The notes under the pieces were generated by a model, which was not told the DNA's origin, made no database searches, and saw nothing but the letters and a program-made list of their open reading frames with translations. The position numbers and the translations under genes are program-made. Source: DATLZB01 sp035574175 (GTDB lineage Bacteria; Pseudomonadota; Alphaproteobacteria; Rhizobiales; Hyphomicrobiaceae). From it: a stretch of DNA of 35,696 bases. Shown here in pieces: positions 1 to 10,633 of this stretch. Numbering within the stretch: the first letter of the stretch is position 1; each line of letters starts with the position of its first letter. The stretch spans positions 1 to 35,696 of the forward strand of contig DATLZB010000044.1 in NCBI GenBank assembly GCA_035574175.1. Reading direction: 5' to 3'.

Positions 1-719
1 GGTGACTCGGTGCGCTCCCAGGGGCCGCCGGGCGGGCCCGGCCGCACTGCCGGCTCGAGCTGCCGCAGCAGGATGAGACCGGCAAGGAAGCCGCCGATGT
101 GGGCCCACCAGGCGATGCCGCTACCACGCACCGGCACCAACAGTTCGCTCGTGCCCTGCATCACTTGCATGAAAAACCAGATGCCCGCGAAGAGCAGCGC
201 CGGAATGTCGAAGAACAGCGGAATGACGACGATCGGCACCAGAACGCGGATCCAGGCATAGGGAAAACGTACCGCATAGGCGGCGATGATGCCGGCAATG
301 GCGCCCGAGGCGCCGACCACCGGAACGGGGGAGAAGGCGTTGAAGATCGCGTGGGTTGCGGACGCCGCCAACCCCGACAGCAGGTAGAGAGCCGAAAATC
401 GAAGGTGACCCAAGCGGTCCTCGAGCGCCGGACCGAAGATGTAGAGGGTCCACATGTTGAGGATAATGTGCAGGAAACCGCCGTGCAGGAACATGTTGGT
501 GAGAAAGGGCGTCAGGTCGGCGGCGGGAAGGCCGACGCGCTCGCCCCAGCCGGGGCTGAAGTAGCGCAGGGGCACTAGCCCGTACTCATAGAGAAATGCC
601 TGCGTCGCATTGGGGCCGAGGGTGAGCTGATAGGCGAAGGCCGCGACATTGAGCGCGATGATCGTCCACACGATCGCGGGCAGTCGCGTGCGGCTGACGT
701 TGTCGCGGATGGGAAACAG
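1..719 (-). CDS. Rhomboid family intramembrane serine protease (3' end cut by window edge)
   Basis: About 239 residues of a polytopic membrane protein are readable and the frame is still open at base 1, so the C-terminus is missing. The rhomboid signature is complete: HGGFLHIILNM (His and Asn of the second conserved helix), the catalytic serine in VVGASGAIAG, and the catalytic histidine in WWAHIGGFLAG. Rhomboids cleave transmembrane substrates inside the bilayer; the substrate here is unknown. The start is odd. The protein is homologous-looking from LFPIRDNV onward, whose first codon is CTG at 719-717, preceded by a purine-rich GAGAG about 8 bases upstream. An in-frame TGA lies at 794-792 and there is no ATG, GTG or TTG between the two. 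The first standard start downstream is a GTG at 671, which would begin just before the first membrane helix. I chose CTG. It is divergent from the DsbA-like gene. Confidence 0.85.
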   Translation of the reverse strand, partial: MFPIRDNVSRTRLPAIVWTIIALNVAAFAYQLTLGPNATQAFLYEYGLVPLRYFSPGWGERVGLPAADLTPFLTNMFLHGGFLHIILNMWTLYIFGPALEDRLGHLRFSALYLLSGLAASATHAIFNAFSPVPVVGASGAIAGIIAAYAVRFPYAWIRVLVPIVVIPLFFDIPALLFAGIWFFMQVMQGTSELLVPVRGSGIAWWAHIGGFLAGLILLRQLEPAVRPGPPGGPWERTES

Positions 720-843
720 TTTGCTTGCTCTCGCCGGTTGTGGTGCCTTGCTGCTGCGGTTCCATAGAGGTGGGAACGATTGGTTGTGCGCTCAAGTTCC
801 TTCTAGCCCTGAGAATCAATCCGCGTTTTTGGGGGCATGCGCG

Positions 844-1476
844 ATGGCCGGCAAAAGGCTCGTTTATTTCGCCGATCCGATGTGCTCCTGGTGCTACGGC
901 TTTGCACCGGTGATTTCGGACCTTGCACGCCACTTCGAGGACCGCCTGCCCGTGACCCTCGTCATGGGCGGGCTGCGGGCAGGCAACCGTCGGCCGATGA
1001 GCGCCAGCGACAAGGGCGCAATCCGTCAGCACTGGGAGCACGTGGCGGAGGCAAGCGGGCAGGCGTTCGACTTCTCTTTCTTCGACCGCGAAGGGTTCGT
1101 TTACGACACCGAGCCCGCATGCCGCGCGGTGGTCACCATGCGTCTCCTCAACCGCAACCTTGCCCTGAGCTACATGGCGCGTATCCAGCAGGCCTTCTAC
1201 GCCGAGAATCGGGACGTGACGTCGTCCGGCGTGCTGTCGAGCCTCGCGGAGGAGGCAGGCGTCAACGGCGAGAAGTTCGAGACCGAGATGCAGTCAAACG
1301 AAGCGCGCAATGCGACGTTCCGCGACTTCCTCACGGCGCAGGAGGCAGGGGTGCGCGGATTCCCGACGCTGATCGCGGGAAGCGATACGAGCGGATACGC
1401 TCTGGTGACCAGTGGCTATCGGCCGATCGGTGGAATGATCGAAGCGCTGGAAAGGTGGCTCGCGGCCGCTCAGTGA
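844..1476 (+). CDS. DsbA-family thioredoxin-fold oxidoreductase (cytoplasmic type)
   Basis: A 210-residue protein of the DsbA-like thioredoxin fold, of the kind annotated as predicted protein-disulfide isomerase. The redox motif is C-S-W-C in FADPMCSWCYGF near residue 15, right after the first beta strand, and the cis-proline loop is RGFPTLI near residue 178. Between them lies the helical insertion typical of DsbA relatives. There is no signal peptide or membrane segment when the ATG at 844 is used, so it should act in the cytoplasm (inference), unlike periplasmic DsbA. The open frame extends upstream to 649, but that part runs antisense through the rhomboid gene and lacks a thioredoxin-like strand, so 844 is preferred. 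It ends 9 bases before the convergent CPBP gene. Substrate and partner are not evident. Confidence 0.88.
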   Translation: MAGKRLVYFADPMCSWCYGFAPVISDLARHFEDRLPVTLVMGGLRAGNRRPMSASDKGAIRQHWEHVAEASGQAFDFSFFDREGFVYDTEPACRAVVTMRLLNRNLALSYMARIQQAFYAENRDVTSSGVLSSLAEEAGVNGEKFETEMQSNEARNATFRDFLTAQEAGVRGFPTLIAGSDTSGYALVTSGYRPIGGMIEALERWLAAAQ

Positions 1477-1485
1477 GTGCCGGGT

Positions 1486-2229
1486 TCACCAGAACAGGCG
1501 CCAAATCGGGTTCGATACGCCGGTGAAGAAGTAGCTGCCGAGGCCGACGGTGAAGACCAGCCACCCATAGAGGGTGTGCTCGAGGCAGACCGCCCAGTAA
1601 GAGCGCGTGCGTTCGTAGCGGTAGGCAAGCAGAAGCCCAATCGCGAAGGTGCCAATGACGGCCACCCAGTTCATGAACAGGATATGGCCGAAGCCGAACA
1701 GAGCGGCATTGACGGTGATTGCCAGCCAGCGCCGGCCCCCGAAGAGCGGGCCGTAGCGGTGAAAGTAAAAGGTGCGGTAAACCATCTCCTGCGCGAGTAC
1801 TGACAGCAGGGGATAGAAGGTAATGATGGTGAGCCAGAGCGGCGTGCGATAGCGCGGCATGGCGAGAAAAAGGTGGGGAAGCTGCTGCTCGACGAAGGCT
1901 GCAATGGCGCCGCCGACGATGAAGAAGATGGCCACGATCGAGGCAAGCTCGCTGAGCGGGAACCCGCGCGACAGCTCCCGCGTAACGCTGAAGGCTGGAT
2001 CCCACAGCAGGTAGATGATCAGTGCGCCCAGGACGGGCGGCAGCACGAGAAAGAGCGGAAAGCGCAGCGCATGGATGGCATAGGCCATGACCAGCGGCGT
2101 ACCGAGGAAGATGACGAGGAGCTCGATCAGTAACCGTAGGCGCCGCGCGGTTCCGGGATTGGCGTAAGCGGCCGCGCGCGGGAGAGAGCCTGCTGCGGCA
2201 AGCGCGCCTACCGTGTCGATGGCCGTCAT
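1486..2229 (-). CDS. CPBP-family intramembrane metalloprotease-like protein
   Basis: A 247-residue membrane protein with about seven hydrophobic segments. It matches the CPBP (CAAX protease and bacteriocin-processing, Abi) family by three spaced motifs: AQEMVYR near residue 143 (family motif EExxxR, here with only the second Glu), FGFGH near residue 176 (FxxxH), and EHTLYG near residue 217 (HxxxN, here with Gly at the last place). The single-Glu form means that proteolytic activity is likely but not certain. Its ATG overlaps the stop of the upstream oxygenase gene as ATGA (2226-2229), so the two are probably translationally coupled and made together. Known family roles include prenyl-protein processing and bacteriocin self-immunity; the role here is unknown. 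Confidence 0.82.
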   Translation of the reverse strand: MTAIDTVGALAAAGSLPRAAAYANPGTARRLRLLIELLVIFLGTPLVMAYAIHALRFPLFLVLPPVLGALIIYLLWDPAFSVTRELSRGFPLSELASIVAIFFIVGGAIAAFVEQQLPHLFLAMPRYRTPLWLTIITFYPLLSVLAQEMVYRTFYFHRYGPLFGGRRWLAITVNAALFGFGHILFMNWVAVIGTFAIGLLLAYRYERTRSYWAVCLEHTLYGWLVFTVGLGSYFFTGVSNPIWRLFW

Positions 2230-2849
2230 CCCGCTGCGGTCAACTTCTTCAAGCCCGCCGAAATGGTGTGTCTCAGCTTGTGGAAGCCCTTGCTTCCTTC
2301 CGAGGTCATCCAGTTCATCTGCAGCGAGCGGCGCGGTCCTTCGAACGGATGGTGACCATGCCAGGAATTGTCAGAGCGTTTGAACACCAGCAACGTGCCG
2401 TTGTCGGGTGGAACCTCGGCGACGAAATCATCGACGTCGTGTCCGTTCCGCAGGAGCCTCAGGCGTCCGCCCGCATGCGGCCAAGTCTCGTTGAGGTAAA
2501 GCAGAACGGTGATGATCTTGTCCTTGCTGTCGGTGTGGATTTTGCCGTCCTTGGCGCGCGTGTAGCCGCGCAGAGAGTACATCTTGGGCCGACCGGCGAG
2601 GTCGACGCCGAACTTCTCCTCGATGGCCCGCTGAAACTCGGGCCCATCAAGCTCGTCGATCACCGCCTTGATCGCGGTGCCGGCATCGAGGCTCTCGATG
2701 GGAAAGGAGCCGCCCGCCTTGATGGCAGGATAAGTGGCGTTGACGGCCTTGACCGTCTCTGCCCCAAGGAAGCCCGGTACGATCGTATAGAGGAATGGGC
2801 TTGTTTCGAGCCTGGCCTGTCGCAGGCGGTCCAGTCGAAGATGTGGCAT
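2226..2849 (-). CDS. 2-oxoglutarate/Fe(II)-dependent oxygenase, prolyl 4-hydroxylase-like
   Basis: A 207-residue soluble protein with the double-stranded beta-helix signature of 2OG-Fe(II) oxygenases. The HxD pair is seen in GKIHTDSKDK (His and Asp about residues 105-107), the distal iron histidine in NSWHGHHPF near residue 163, and the 2-oxoglutarate-binding arginine in PRRSLQMNWM near residue 174. Such enzymes couple decarboxylation of 2-oxoglutarate to hydroxylation of a protein or small-molecule substrate, which cannot be told from sequence. The gene is the first of a two-gene unit with the CPBP membrane protease, overlapping by four bases. It begins 33 bases downstream of the stop of the ELM1-family gene on the same strand, so all three may be co-transcribed. 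Confidence 0.88.
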   Translation of the reverse strand: MPHLRLDRLRQARLETSPFLYTIVPGFLGAETVKAVNATYPAIKAGGSFPIESLDAGTAIKAVIDELDGPEFQRAIEEKFGVDLAGRPKMYSLRGYTRAKDGKIHTDSKDKIITVLLYLNETWPHAGGRLRLLRNGHDVDDFVAEVPPDNGTLLVFKRSDNSWHGHHPFEGPRRSLQMNWMTSEGSKGFHKLRHTISAGLKKLTAAG

Positions 2850-2882
2850 GCGTTCTATCGCTCCTAGCCATTCACACCAGCC

Positions 2883-3911
2883 TCAAGCCGAACGGGCGTT
2901 GGCCAACAGACCGGGCAGCAACTCGCCTCGCCGCAACCAGCGGCGCTCGATTTCCGCGGCAATCGTCTCGGCCGCGTGCAGCGGGCGATACTGCCACGTC
3001 TCGAGAGTGGACAGGCTCGCGGGCAGCGGCCGGGTCGCACCGTAGCGTCGCAACGCCTCATGAAAGCGGCGGAATTTGGGACTGCCGCCGGAGGGCTCGA
3101 AGACCCACACGGGCCGGCCGGTGGCGCACGCCTCGCTCGTCATGTTGACCGAATCGGCGGTGACCAGGAGGGCGTCGGCATGGGCCAGGAAGTAAGGGTA
3201 GGGGTTCTCGCCGGTGCCGTCCCAGATGATGCGCGGGCAACCCTCAGTGGCCGCCGCAACGGCCCGGATCAGCCGCTGATGGGTGCGCCGTGAGGGCGTC
3301 ACCATGAAGCCGGCACCAAGCGCTGCGATCGACTGCAGTGCCTTGCGAAAGCGCTCGTCGTCGGCCTTGGTGAAGCGGTAGACGCCGTTCTTGCCGCCAA
3401 GGATCACCGCTACGCGCGGCGTGGGCAGCGCCGCTATCGCGGGCGGCGTGAAGGCGCGCAGGGCGGCGAGCCGCTCCGTCGAAAAGGGGTTGGGTGCCGT
3501 CGGGGTCGTGATGACATTGGGACCGCGGCGGCGGTCGTGCTCAGGCACCCAGATCAGGTCCGCCGTGTTGGCGCCGGTCCTGGGGTCCTGCAGCACGACC
3601 GTGTAGGTGCGAGGGCCGGCTAACCGGCGCAGGCGCCGAATATAGGGGATGCTGGCGCGCCCCGTGGCAATGGCAATCGCCGGCCAGGGAGGAGCGAAGG
3701 CCGTGCCCGGTGCACCGAAGCGCTCAGCCGGTGGCACAGGTCCCCAGGGTGCCACCAGCTTCCAAAAGCCGCCCGGGGTTACGCGCTTCATGGTGTAGTC
3801 GACGCCGAGGGCATCGGCCACGCCCCTGGCTTGCACATCCATGCCGGCCTTGCCGTCGGTGATGATCCAGGCCTTGGCACCGGCCAACGGTTGATGTTGC
3901 CTTGTACGCAC
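2883..3911 (-). CDS. ELM1-family protein (mitochondrial fission ELM1-like)
   Basis: A 342-residue protein of the ELM1 family (Pfam Mito_fiss_Elm1), which is common in Alphaproteobacteria and named after a plant protein acting in mitochondrial fission. Characteristic stretches are AWIITDGKAGMDVQARGVA at the N-terminus, the central VAVILGGKNGVYRF, and LLVTADSVNMTSEACATGRP followed by VWVFEPSGGSPKFRRFHE near the C-terminus. The last two resemble the nucleotide-sugar binding region of GT-B glycosyltransferases, so a glycosyltransferase-like fold is plausible (inference); the biochemical role in bacteria is not established to my knowledge. The GTG at 3911 is chosen because GGAAGG lies 5 bases upstream of it. 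A longer frame up to 4145 would run over the divergent Lrp gene and has no family similarity. Confidence 0.85.
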   Translation of the reverse strand: MRTRQHQPLAGAKAWIITDGKAGMDVQARGVADALGVDYTMKRVTPGGFWKLVAPWGPVPPAERFGAPGTAFAPPWPAIAIATGRASIPYIRRLRRLAGPRTYTVVLQDPRTGANTADLIWVPEHDRRRGPNVITTPTAPNPFSTERLAALRAFTPPAIAALPTPRVAVILGGKNGVYRFTKADDERFRKALQSIAALGAGFMVTPSRRTHQRLIRAVAAATEGCPRIIWDGTGENPYPYFLAHADALLVTADSVNMTSEACATGRPVWVFEPSGGSPKFRRFHEALRRYGATRPLPASLSTLETWQYRPLHAAETIAAEIERRWLRRGELLPGLLANARSA

Positions 3912-4123
3912 GCCGCCCTTCCGGAGTAACAGGGCGCGGTACGGATTCGGGCGAGCTCCGTTGCGACCCCTCGATGGAGTGATAGCGCCATTTGTGCGGC
4001 GCGGCGTCAATTGTCGATGCCGTCGCGTACCTGATCGCTTGTTGCGCCGGCCACAGACGCAGCCTATCAACAGCCGTACGCCGCTTAAGTCCCGCGTGCC
4101 CATATCCGGAGCTTGAGCCTGCC

Positions 4124-4630
4124 ATGCCGGCCCGTCTCGACGCAATCGACTGGCGCATCCTGAAAGAACTGCAGGCCGACGGCCGGATCACCAACGTGGC
4201 TCTCGCCAGCCGCGTCGGCATCACGCCGCCGCCATGCCTCAGGCGCGTGCGTGCGCTCGAGCAAGCTGGATTCATCACCGGCTATCGCGCGGTGGTGGAC
4301 GAGAAGATGCTTGGCTTCGATCTCACGGCCTTCGCCATGGTCGGTCTGCACGCCCAGGCTGAGCCGGATCTGAGGGAGTTCGAAAACCGCCTGCTCGGCT
4401 GGCCGCTCGTGCGCGAGGCCTACATGATGGCAGGCGAGACGGATTACATCCTGAAGTGCATCGCCCCGGACCTGCCCACGTTTCAGGATTTCGTGATCCG
4501 CGAGCTCACCGCCGCCCCCAACGTGGCCAGCGTCAAGACCACCCTCGCCATGCGCCGCGCCAAGCTCGAGCCCGGCGTGCCGATGCGTGAGCTCACTGAG
4601 GAACTCACCCGGGGACCCGACGCACCTTAA
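4124..4630 (+). CDS. Lrp/AsnC family transcriptional regulator
   Basis: A 168-residue regulator with the standard two-part Lrp/AsnC layout. The N-terminal winged helix-turn-helix covers about residues 3-60, with LDAIDWRILKELQADGRIT and then ALASRVGITPPPCLRRVRAL as the recognition part. The C-terminal RAM (ligand-binding, oligomerising) domain covers about 70-150, with the usual GETDYILKCIAPDLPTFQ stretch. Members sense amino acids or related small molecules and often control a neighbouring operon. The nearest candidates are the divergent ELM1 gene and the oxygenase/protease pair to its left. The ATG at 4124 gives the family's usual N-terminus; upstream in-frame codons give no homologous sequence. 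Its last 26 bases overlap the frame of a small uncertain ORF on the other strand. Confidence 0.9.
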   Translation: MPARLDAIDWRILKELQADGRITNVALASRVGITPPPCLRRVRALEQAGFITGYRAVVDEKMLGFDLTAFAMVGLHAQAEPDLREFENRLLGWPLVREAYMMAGETDYILKCIAPDLPTFQDFVIRELTAAPNVASVKTTLAMRRAKLEPGVPMRELTEELTRGPDAP

Positions 4631-4841
4631 CCCCATGCGCGCCGGCCTTGCGCTCCGCTTGCTTGTTCAGCGATCTCGGCGGCTCATCGAAGAGGAAGAT
4701 CACGAAGCAGGCGACGGTCGCACCAAACAGCAAGGCGGCGATCAACAGGATCGATATCTCGGTCGCTCCGGGGCATGGCGGACTCCAGGCAGACAAAACC
4801 CGCTTGAAAACGCGGCGCGTAAAGGTGGCGTTCCGCAACAC
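4605..4841 (-). CDS. Possible small single-span membrane protein
   Basis: A 78-codon frame beginning with GTG at 4841. It contains one convincing hydrophobic helix, EISILLIAALLFGATVACF and following residues, then a charged tail with DEPPRSLNKQAERK. The hydrophobic stretch and the charged flank look like coding sequence, but no clear ribosome-binding site precedes the GTG, the first 25 codons look random, and the true start could be a TTG further in (near LSAWSPP). It occupies most of an otherwise gene-free stretch between the Lrp regulator and greA, and its 3' end overlaps the Lrp stop. I do not recognise the family. Confidence 0.35.
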   Translation of the reverse strand: MLRNATFTRRVFKRVLSAWSPPCPGATEISILLIAALLFGATVACFVIFLFDEPPRSLNKQAERKAGAHGVKVRRVPG

Positions 4842-4901
4842 TCATGCGGGAGGTGCTGAGTGACCGGCGCCAAACGAGGAAACCAGCGGCGGGCGCAGCG
4901 C

Positions 4902-4949
4902 GTTGCAGGTTCATCCTCGGGCGGTGCCGTTGCGGGTTCATCCTCCGGC
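4902..4949. repeat. Two-copy imperfect 27-bp direct repeat
   Basis: Two copies of a motif close to GTTGCRGGTTCATCCTCSGG start at 4902 and 4929, one 27-base period apart, with two or three mismatches. They lie in the non-coding stretch between greA and the small membrane ORF. Two copies are too few to call a family; the function is unknown. Confidence 0.5.
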
Positions 4950-4995
4950 TATGCGCCCGAGGGCAGGCCACTTCGCCGGCGGCGGCACCCGTTCC

Positions 4996-5475
4996 TCACT
5001 TCCACTCCACTTTCAGGATCTCGTAGGAGCGGGTGCCCTTGGGCGTGGTGACCTCGGCCGTATCTCCTTTAGACTTGCCGATGAGGGCACGGGCGATCGG
5101 AGAGCCGATCGAGATCTTGCCCTCGCGCACGTCGGCCTCGAACTCGCCGACGATCTTGTATTTGACCTTCTCGCCGCTGTCCTCGTCGACGAGGGTAACG
5201 GTGGCGCCGAACTTCACCGTGTTCCCCGAAAGCTGGGAGGGATCGATCACTTCGGCGCGCGAAAGCTTGTCCTCAAGGTCGGCCACCCTCGCCTCGTTCA
5301 GGCTCTGCTGCTCCTTGGCGGCGTGATACTCTGCATTCTCGCTCAGATCGCCGTGCGTGCGCGCATCGGATATCAGTTGAATGATGCGCGGGCGTTCCTC
5401 CGACTTGAGGCGGTGCAGCTCAGCTTCGAGCTTCTCGAACCCCTCACTTGTCATCGGGACCCGTTCCATCGACAT
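4996..5475 (-). CDS. greA: Transcription elongation factor GreA
   Basis: A 159-residue protein with the complete GreA architecture: an N-terminal antiparallel coiled coil (about residues 1-78) with the acidic tip motif THGDLSENAEYHAAKE, and a C-terminal FKBP-like domain ending YEILKVEWK. GreA enters the RNA polymerase secondary channel, where the acidic tip residues stimulate cleavage of backtracked transcripts. The first ATG (5475) is preceded by GGAGG nine bases upstream; the second ATG two codons later would have a 15-base spacing, so the longer form is chosen. It lies 109 bases downstream of carB on the same strand and may be read from the same transcript or from its own promoter. No clear promoter was found in that gap. 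Confidence 0.95.
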   Translation of the reverse strand: MSMERVPMTSEGFEKLEAELHRLKSEERPRIIQLISDARTHGDLSENAEYHAAKEQQSLNEARVADLEDKLSRAEVIDPSQLSGNTVKFGATVTLVDEDSGEKVKYKIVGEFEADVREGKISIGSPIARALIGKSKGDTAEVTTPKGTRSYEILKVEWK

Positions 5476-5584
5476 CTCTTAATGCCTCCAAACCGCTCGC
5501 GTCCTCTGCCGGAGCCACGCCCTTAAAACTTGTACTGGCCTGGGGGATTCTCGACTTGCCCGATCAGGCGGGTGGGCTCGGGGA

Positions 5585-8866
<3,282 letters not shown>

Positions 8867-8903
8867 GCTGGGCGCGTCTTCTATTTGAGCGTGGCCGGTT
8901 TGG

Positions 8904-9611
8904 CTATAGCCGTGCGTTCGGCGCCGGGATGGCGCGGAACGTCATGCGTGCCTGGTTATGGCCGAAATTGGGGTGGACGCGCTCTGCGGCAAAGCCGTGG
9001 GCGGCAAGCAGTGCGCGCATCTCGGCCTCCCCATAGGTTGAGAAGCCGGCCGTTCGGCGCAGGCGGCCGTAGTCCGACAGCGCGGTGCGAGCGAGACCTG
9101 CAAGGGCGGAGAGCAGAAAGCCGCCGCGCCAAGCGAATCGCAAAAGTGCTGCGGCATCCGCATGCGGACCGGTATCGGAGCGGATCACGTCGGCAACGAC
9201 GAGCGCTCCATCAGCCTTGAGTTTGCTCCGCCAAACCTCGAGCAGGGATGACAGCTCCTCGCGCGAGAGATACTGGACTAGCGAGTTGGCGACGACGAGG
9301 TCGAGCGAGCCGCCGACGAGCGCGGCCACCCCGTCGGGCGCCAGTACGGAAACGTTGGGAACGCGCTCAAGACGCCGCGCCACGGCGCGGCGCACGTTCG
9401 GTGCCGCCTCGCACAGGATCAGCCGACCGCAGCGGGCGGCGACCGTCTCGGCGTAAAGCGCCTCGCCGCAGCCGTGGTCGAGGACGACGGCATCGGCGGT
9501 GGGAACGTGGCGGAGAATGTCGTGCGCGATGGCCTCGGCATGCAGCCGCTTGTGGCGGTCGCTGACGTAGATCGCCGGTCCGCTATCCCAGAACTCGATC
9601 CAGTTCTTCAT
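8904..9611 (-). CDS. Class I SAM-dependent methyltransferase
   Basis: A 235-residue protein with a Rossmann-type methyltransferase core. Motif I is VVLDHGCGEALYAE near residue 45, the acidic end of strand 2 is LILCEAAPNVRRA, and motif IV is LDLVVANSLVQYLS near residue 110, followed by a post-motif strand ALVVADVIRSDTG. The substrate is not evident. The ATG at 9611 overlaps the stop of the ChaN-like gene as ATGA, which decides the start; a longer frame to 9656 would run inside that gene. It lies between carA and carB with the same orientation and tight spacing, but nothing in the sequence links it to carbamoyl phosphate synthesis. Confidence 0.88.
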   Translation of the reverse strand: MKNWIEFWDSGPAIYVSDRHKRLHAEAIAHDILRHVPTADAVVLDHGCGEALYAETVAARCGRLILCEAAPNVRRAVARRLERVPNVSVLAPDGVAALVGGSLDLVVANSLVQYLSREELSSLLEVWRSKLKADGALVVADVIRSDTGPHADAAALLRFAWRGGFLLSALAGLARTALSDYGRLRRTAGFSTYGEAEMRALLAAHGFAAERVHPNFGHNQARMTFRAIPAPNARL

Positions 9612-10624
9612 CGCCGCCCAGCCTTTCGACCCATGTGCTCGCGCATCTTCTCGCAAGGATCGGGGCGCTCAGCCGGGGGGGTGAACACCACGTAGTCGGC
9701 GAACCTCTCCCAACCCAGGCGGGACTCGCCGTAGGCCGTGGCGTCGTCCTGGCCCGCCTCGACCTCCGCGAGCACCACCGAGACGACGGGCTTTCCCGGC
9801 GCCATCCGCTCGAGATGCCAGGGCACCCCGCGGTCCCGGCGCACATGGCCGTTGCCGGCGATCAGGATGACGTGGTCATGGCGGTCTGCAGCATCCGCCA
9901 CGGCGCGGGCCAGATGTGCATCGCGGTAGCGCTGAGCTTCGGCCACGTTGGCGAGGGCCGATTTCGGCATCAGCCGGCAGTGACTCTCCGCCAATTCTTC
10001 GAGGAGGCTATCGCCGAGCGCCGGCGGCAGAGGGCGGTCGAGATCGAGCCGCACCCGTTCCCAAGGATCGAGCGCGACCGCTCCCGCCTTTGCCACGGCC
10101 TGAACCCGCTCGCGCGCCGGGTGGCCGGCGAGGATCGCAGCGCTCGATGCGATCACGACCTCGAACAGCGGTCGGTAGATTTCGGCCGACGGCCAGCCGG
10201 TCTCTTCCCAGGCGAGGACCCGGAAGAGTTGCGCGCTGGTGCGCGAGCCCGCACTCGTCTGCGCGAAGCGGTCGACAGCGTGCTGCTGGTCGGCGCGGAT
10301 CTGCTCGAAAACGACGGCGAGGCTGCCAGATTTGGCTACTTCTGCGACGGCACCGACGGCCCAGGCCTGGATGCGGTGATGATCGGGATTGTCGTGCACT
10401 TCGCCGAGCAGGACGACCGGGGTGGCAGCCAGGGCCTCTCGCAGGCGCTGGCGGGCGATGAACTGCGCCTCCCGTGGCGACCAGATGCGGCCGAGCAGCG
10501 GATGGCCGGCAGCGAGTGGGGAGCGCCAGCTTTCCGGCCACTCGCGGTACACGTCGGCGGCGGCACTGCAGCAAACCGCCAGCGCGACGGCGAGGGAGCT
10601 CGCAAGGCGGGCAGGCGTGCCCAT
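9608..10624 (-). CDS. ChaN-like haem-binding-type exported protein
   Basis: A 338-residue protein of the ChaN/Cofac_haem_bdg family (Pfam PF04187). The N-terminus is a Sec signal peptide (about residues 1-24, ending SAAADVY); there is no good lipobox before the Cys pair. The family signature VVLLGEVHDNPDHH is at about residue 70, with a later VILIAGNGHVRRDRG near residue 250 that carries the second conserved histidine. ChaN of Campylobacter binds haem and is linked to iron acquisition; the role here is inferred only. It starts 9 bases after the carA stop and overlaps the next methyltransferase gene by four bases, so it sits inside the carA-carB transcription unit. Confidence 0.85.
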   Translation of the reverse strand: MGTPARLASSLAVALAVCCSAAADVYREWPESWRSPLAAGHPLLGRIWSPREAQFIARQRLREALAATPVVLLGEVHDNPDHHRIQAWAVGAVAEVAKSGSLAVVFEQIRADQQHAVDRFAQTSAGSRTSAQLFRVLAWEETGWPSAEIYRPLFEVVIASSAAILAGHPARERVQAVAKAGAVALDPWERVRLDLDRPLPPALGDSLLEELAESHCRLMPKSALANVAEAQRYRDAHLARAVADAADRHDHVILIAGNGHVRRDRGVPWHLERMAPGKPVVSVVLAEVEAGQDDATAYGESRLGWERFADYVVFTPPAERPDPCEKMREHMGRKAGRR

Positions 10625-10633
10625 GCGGCTGGC

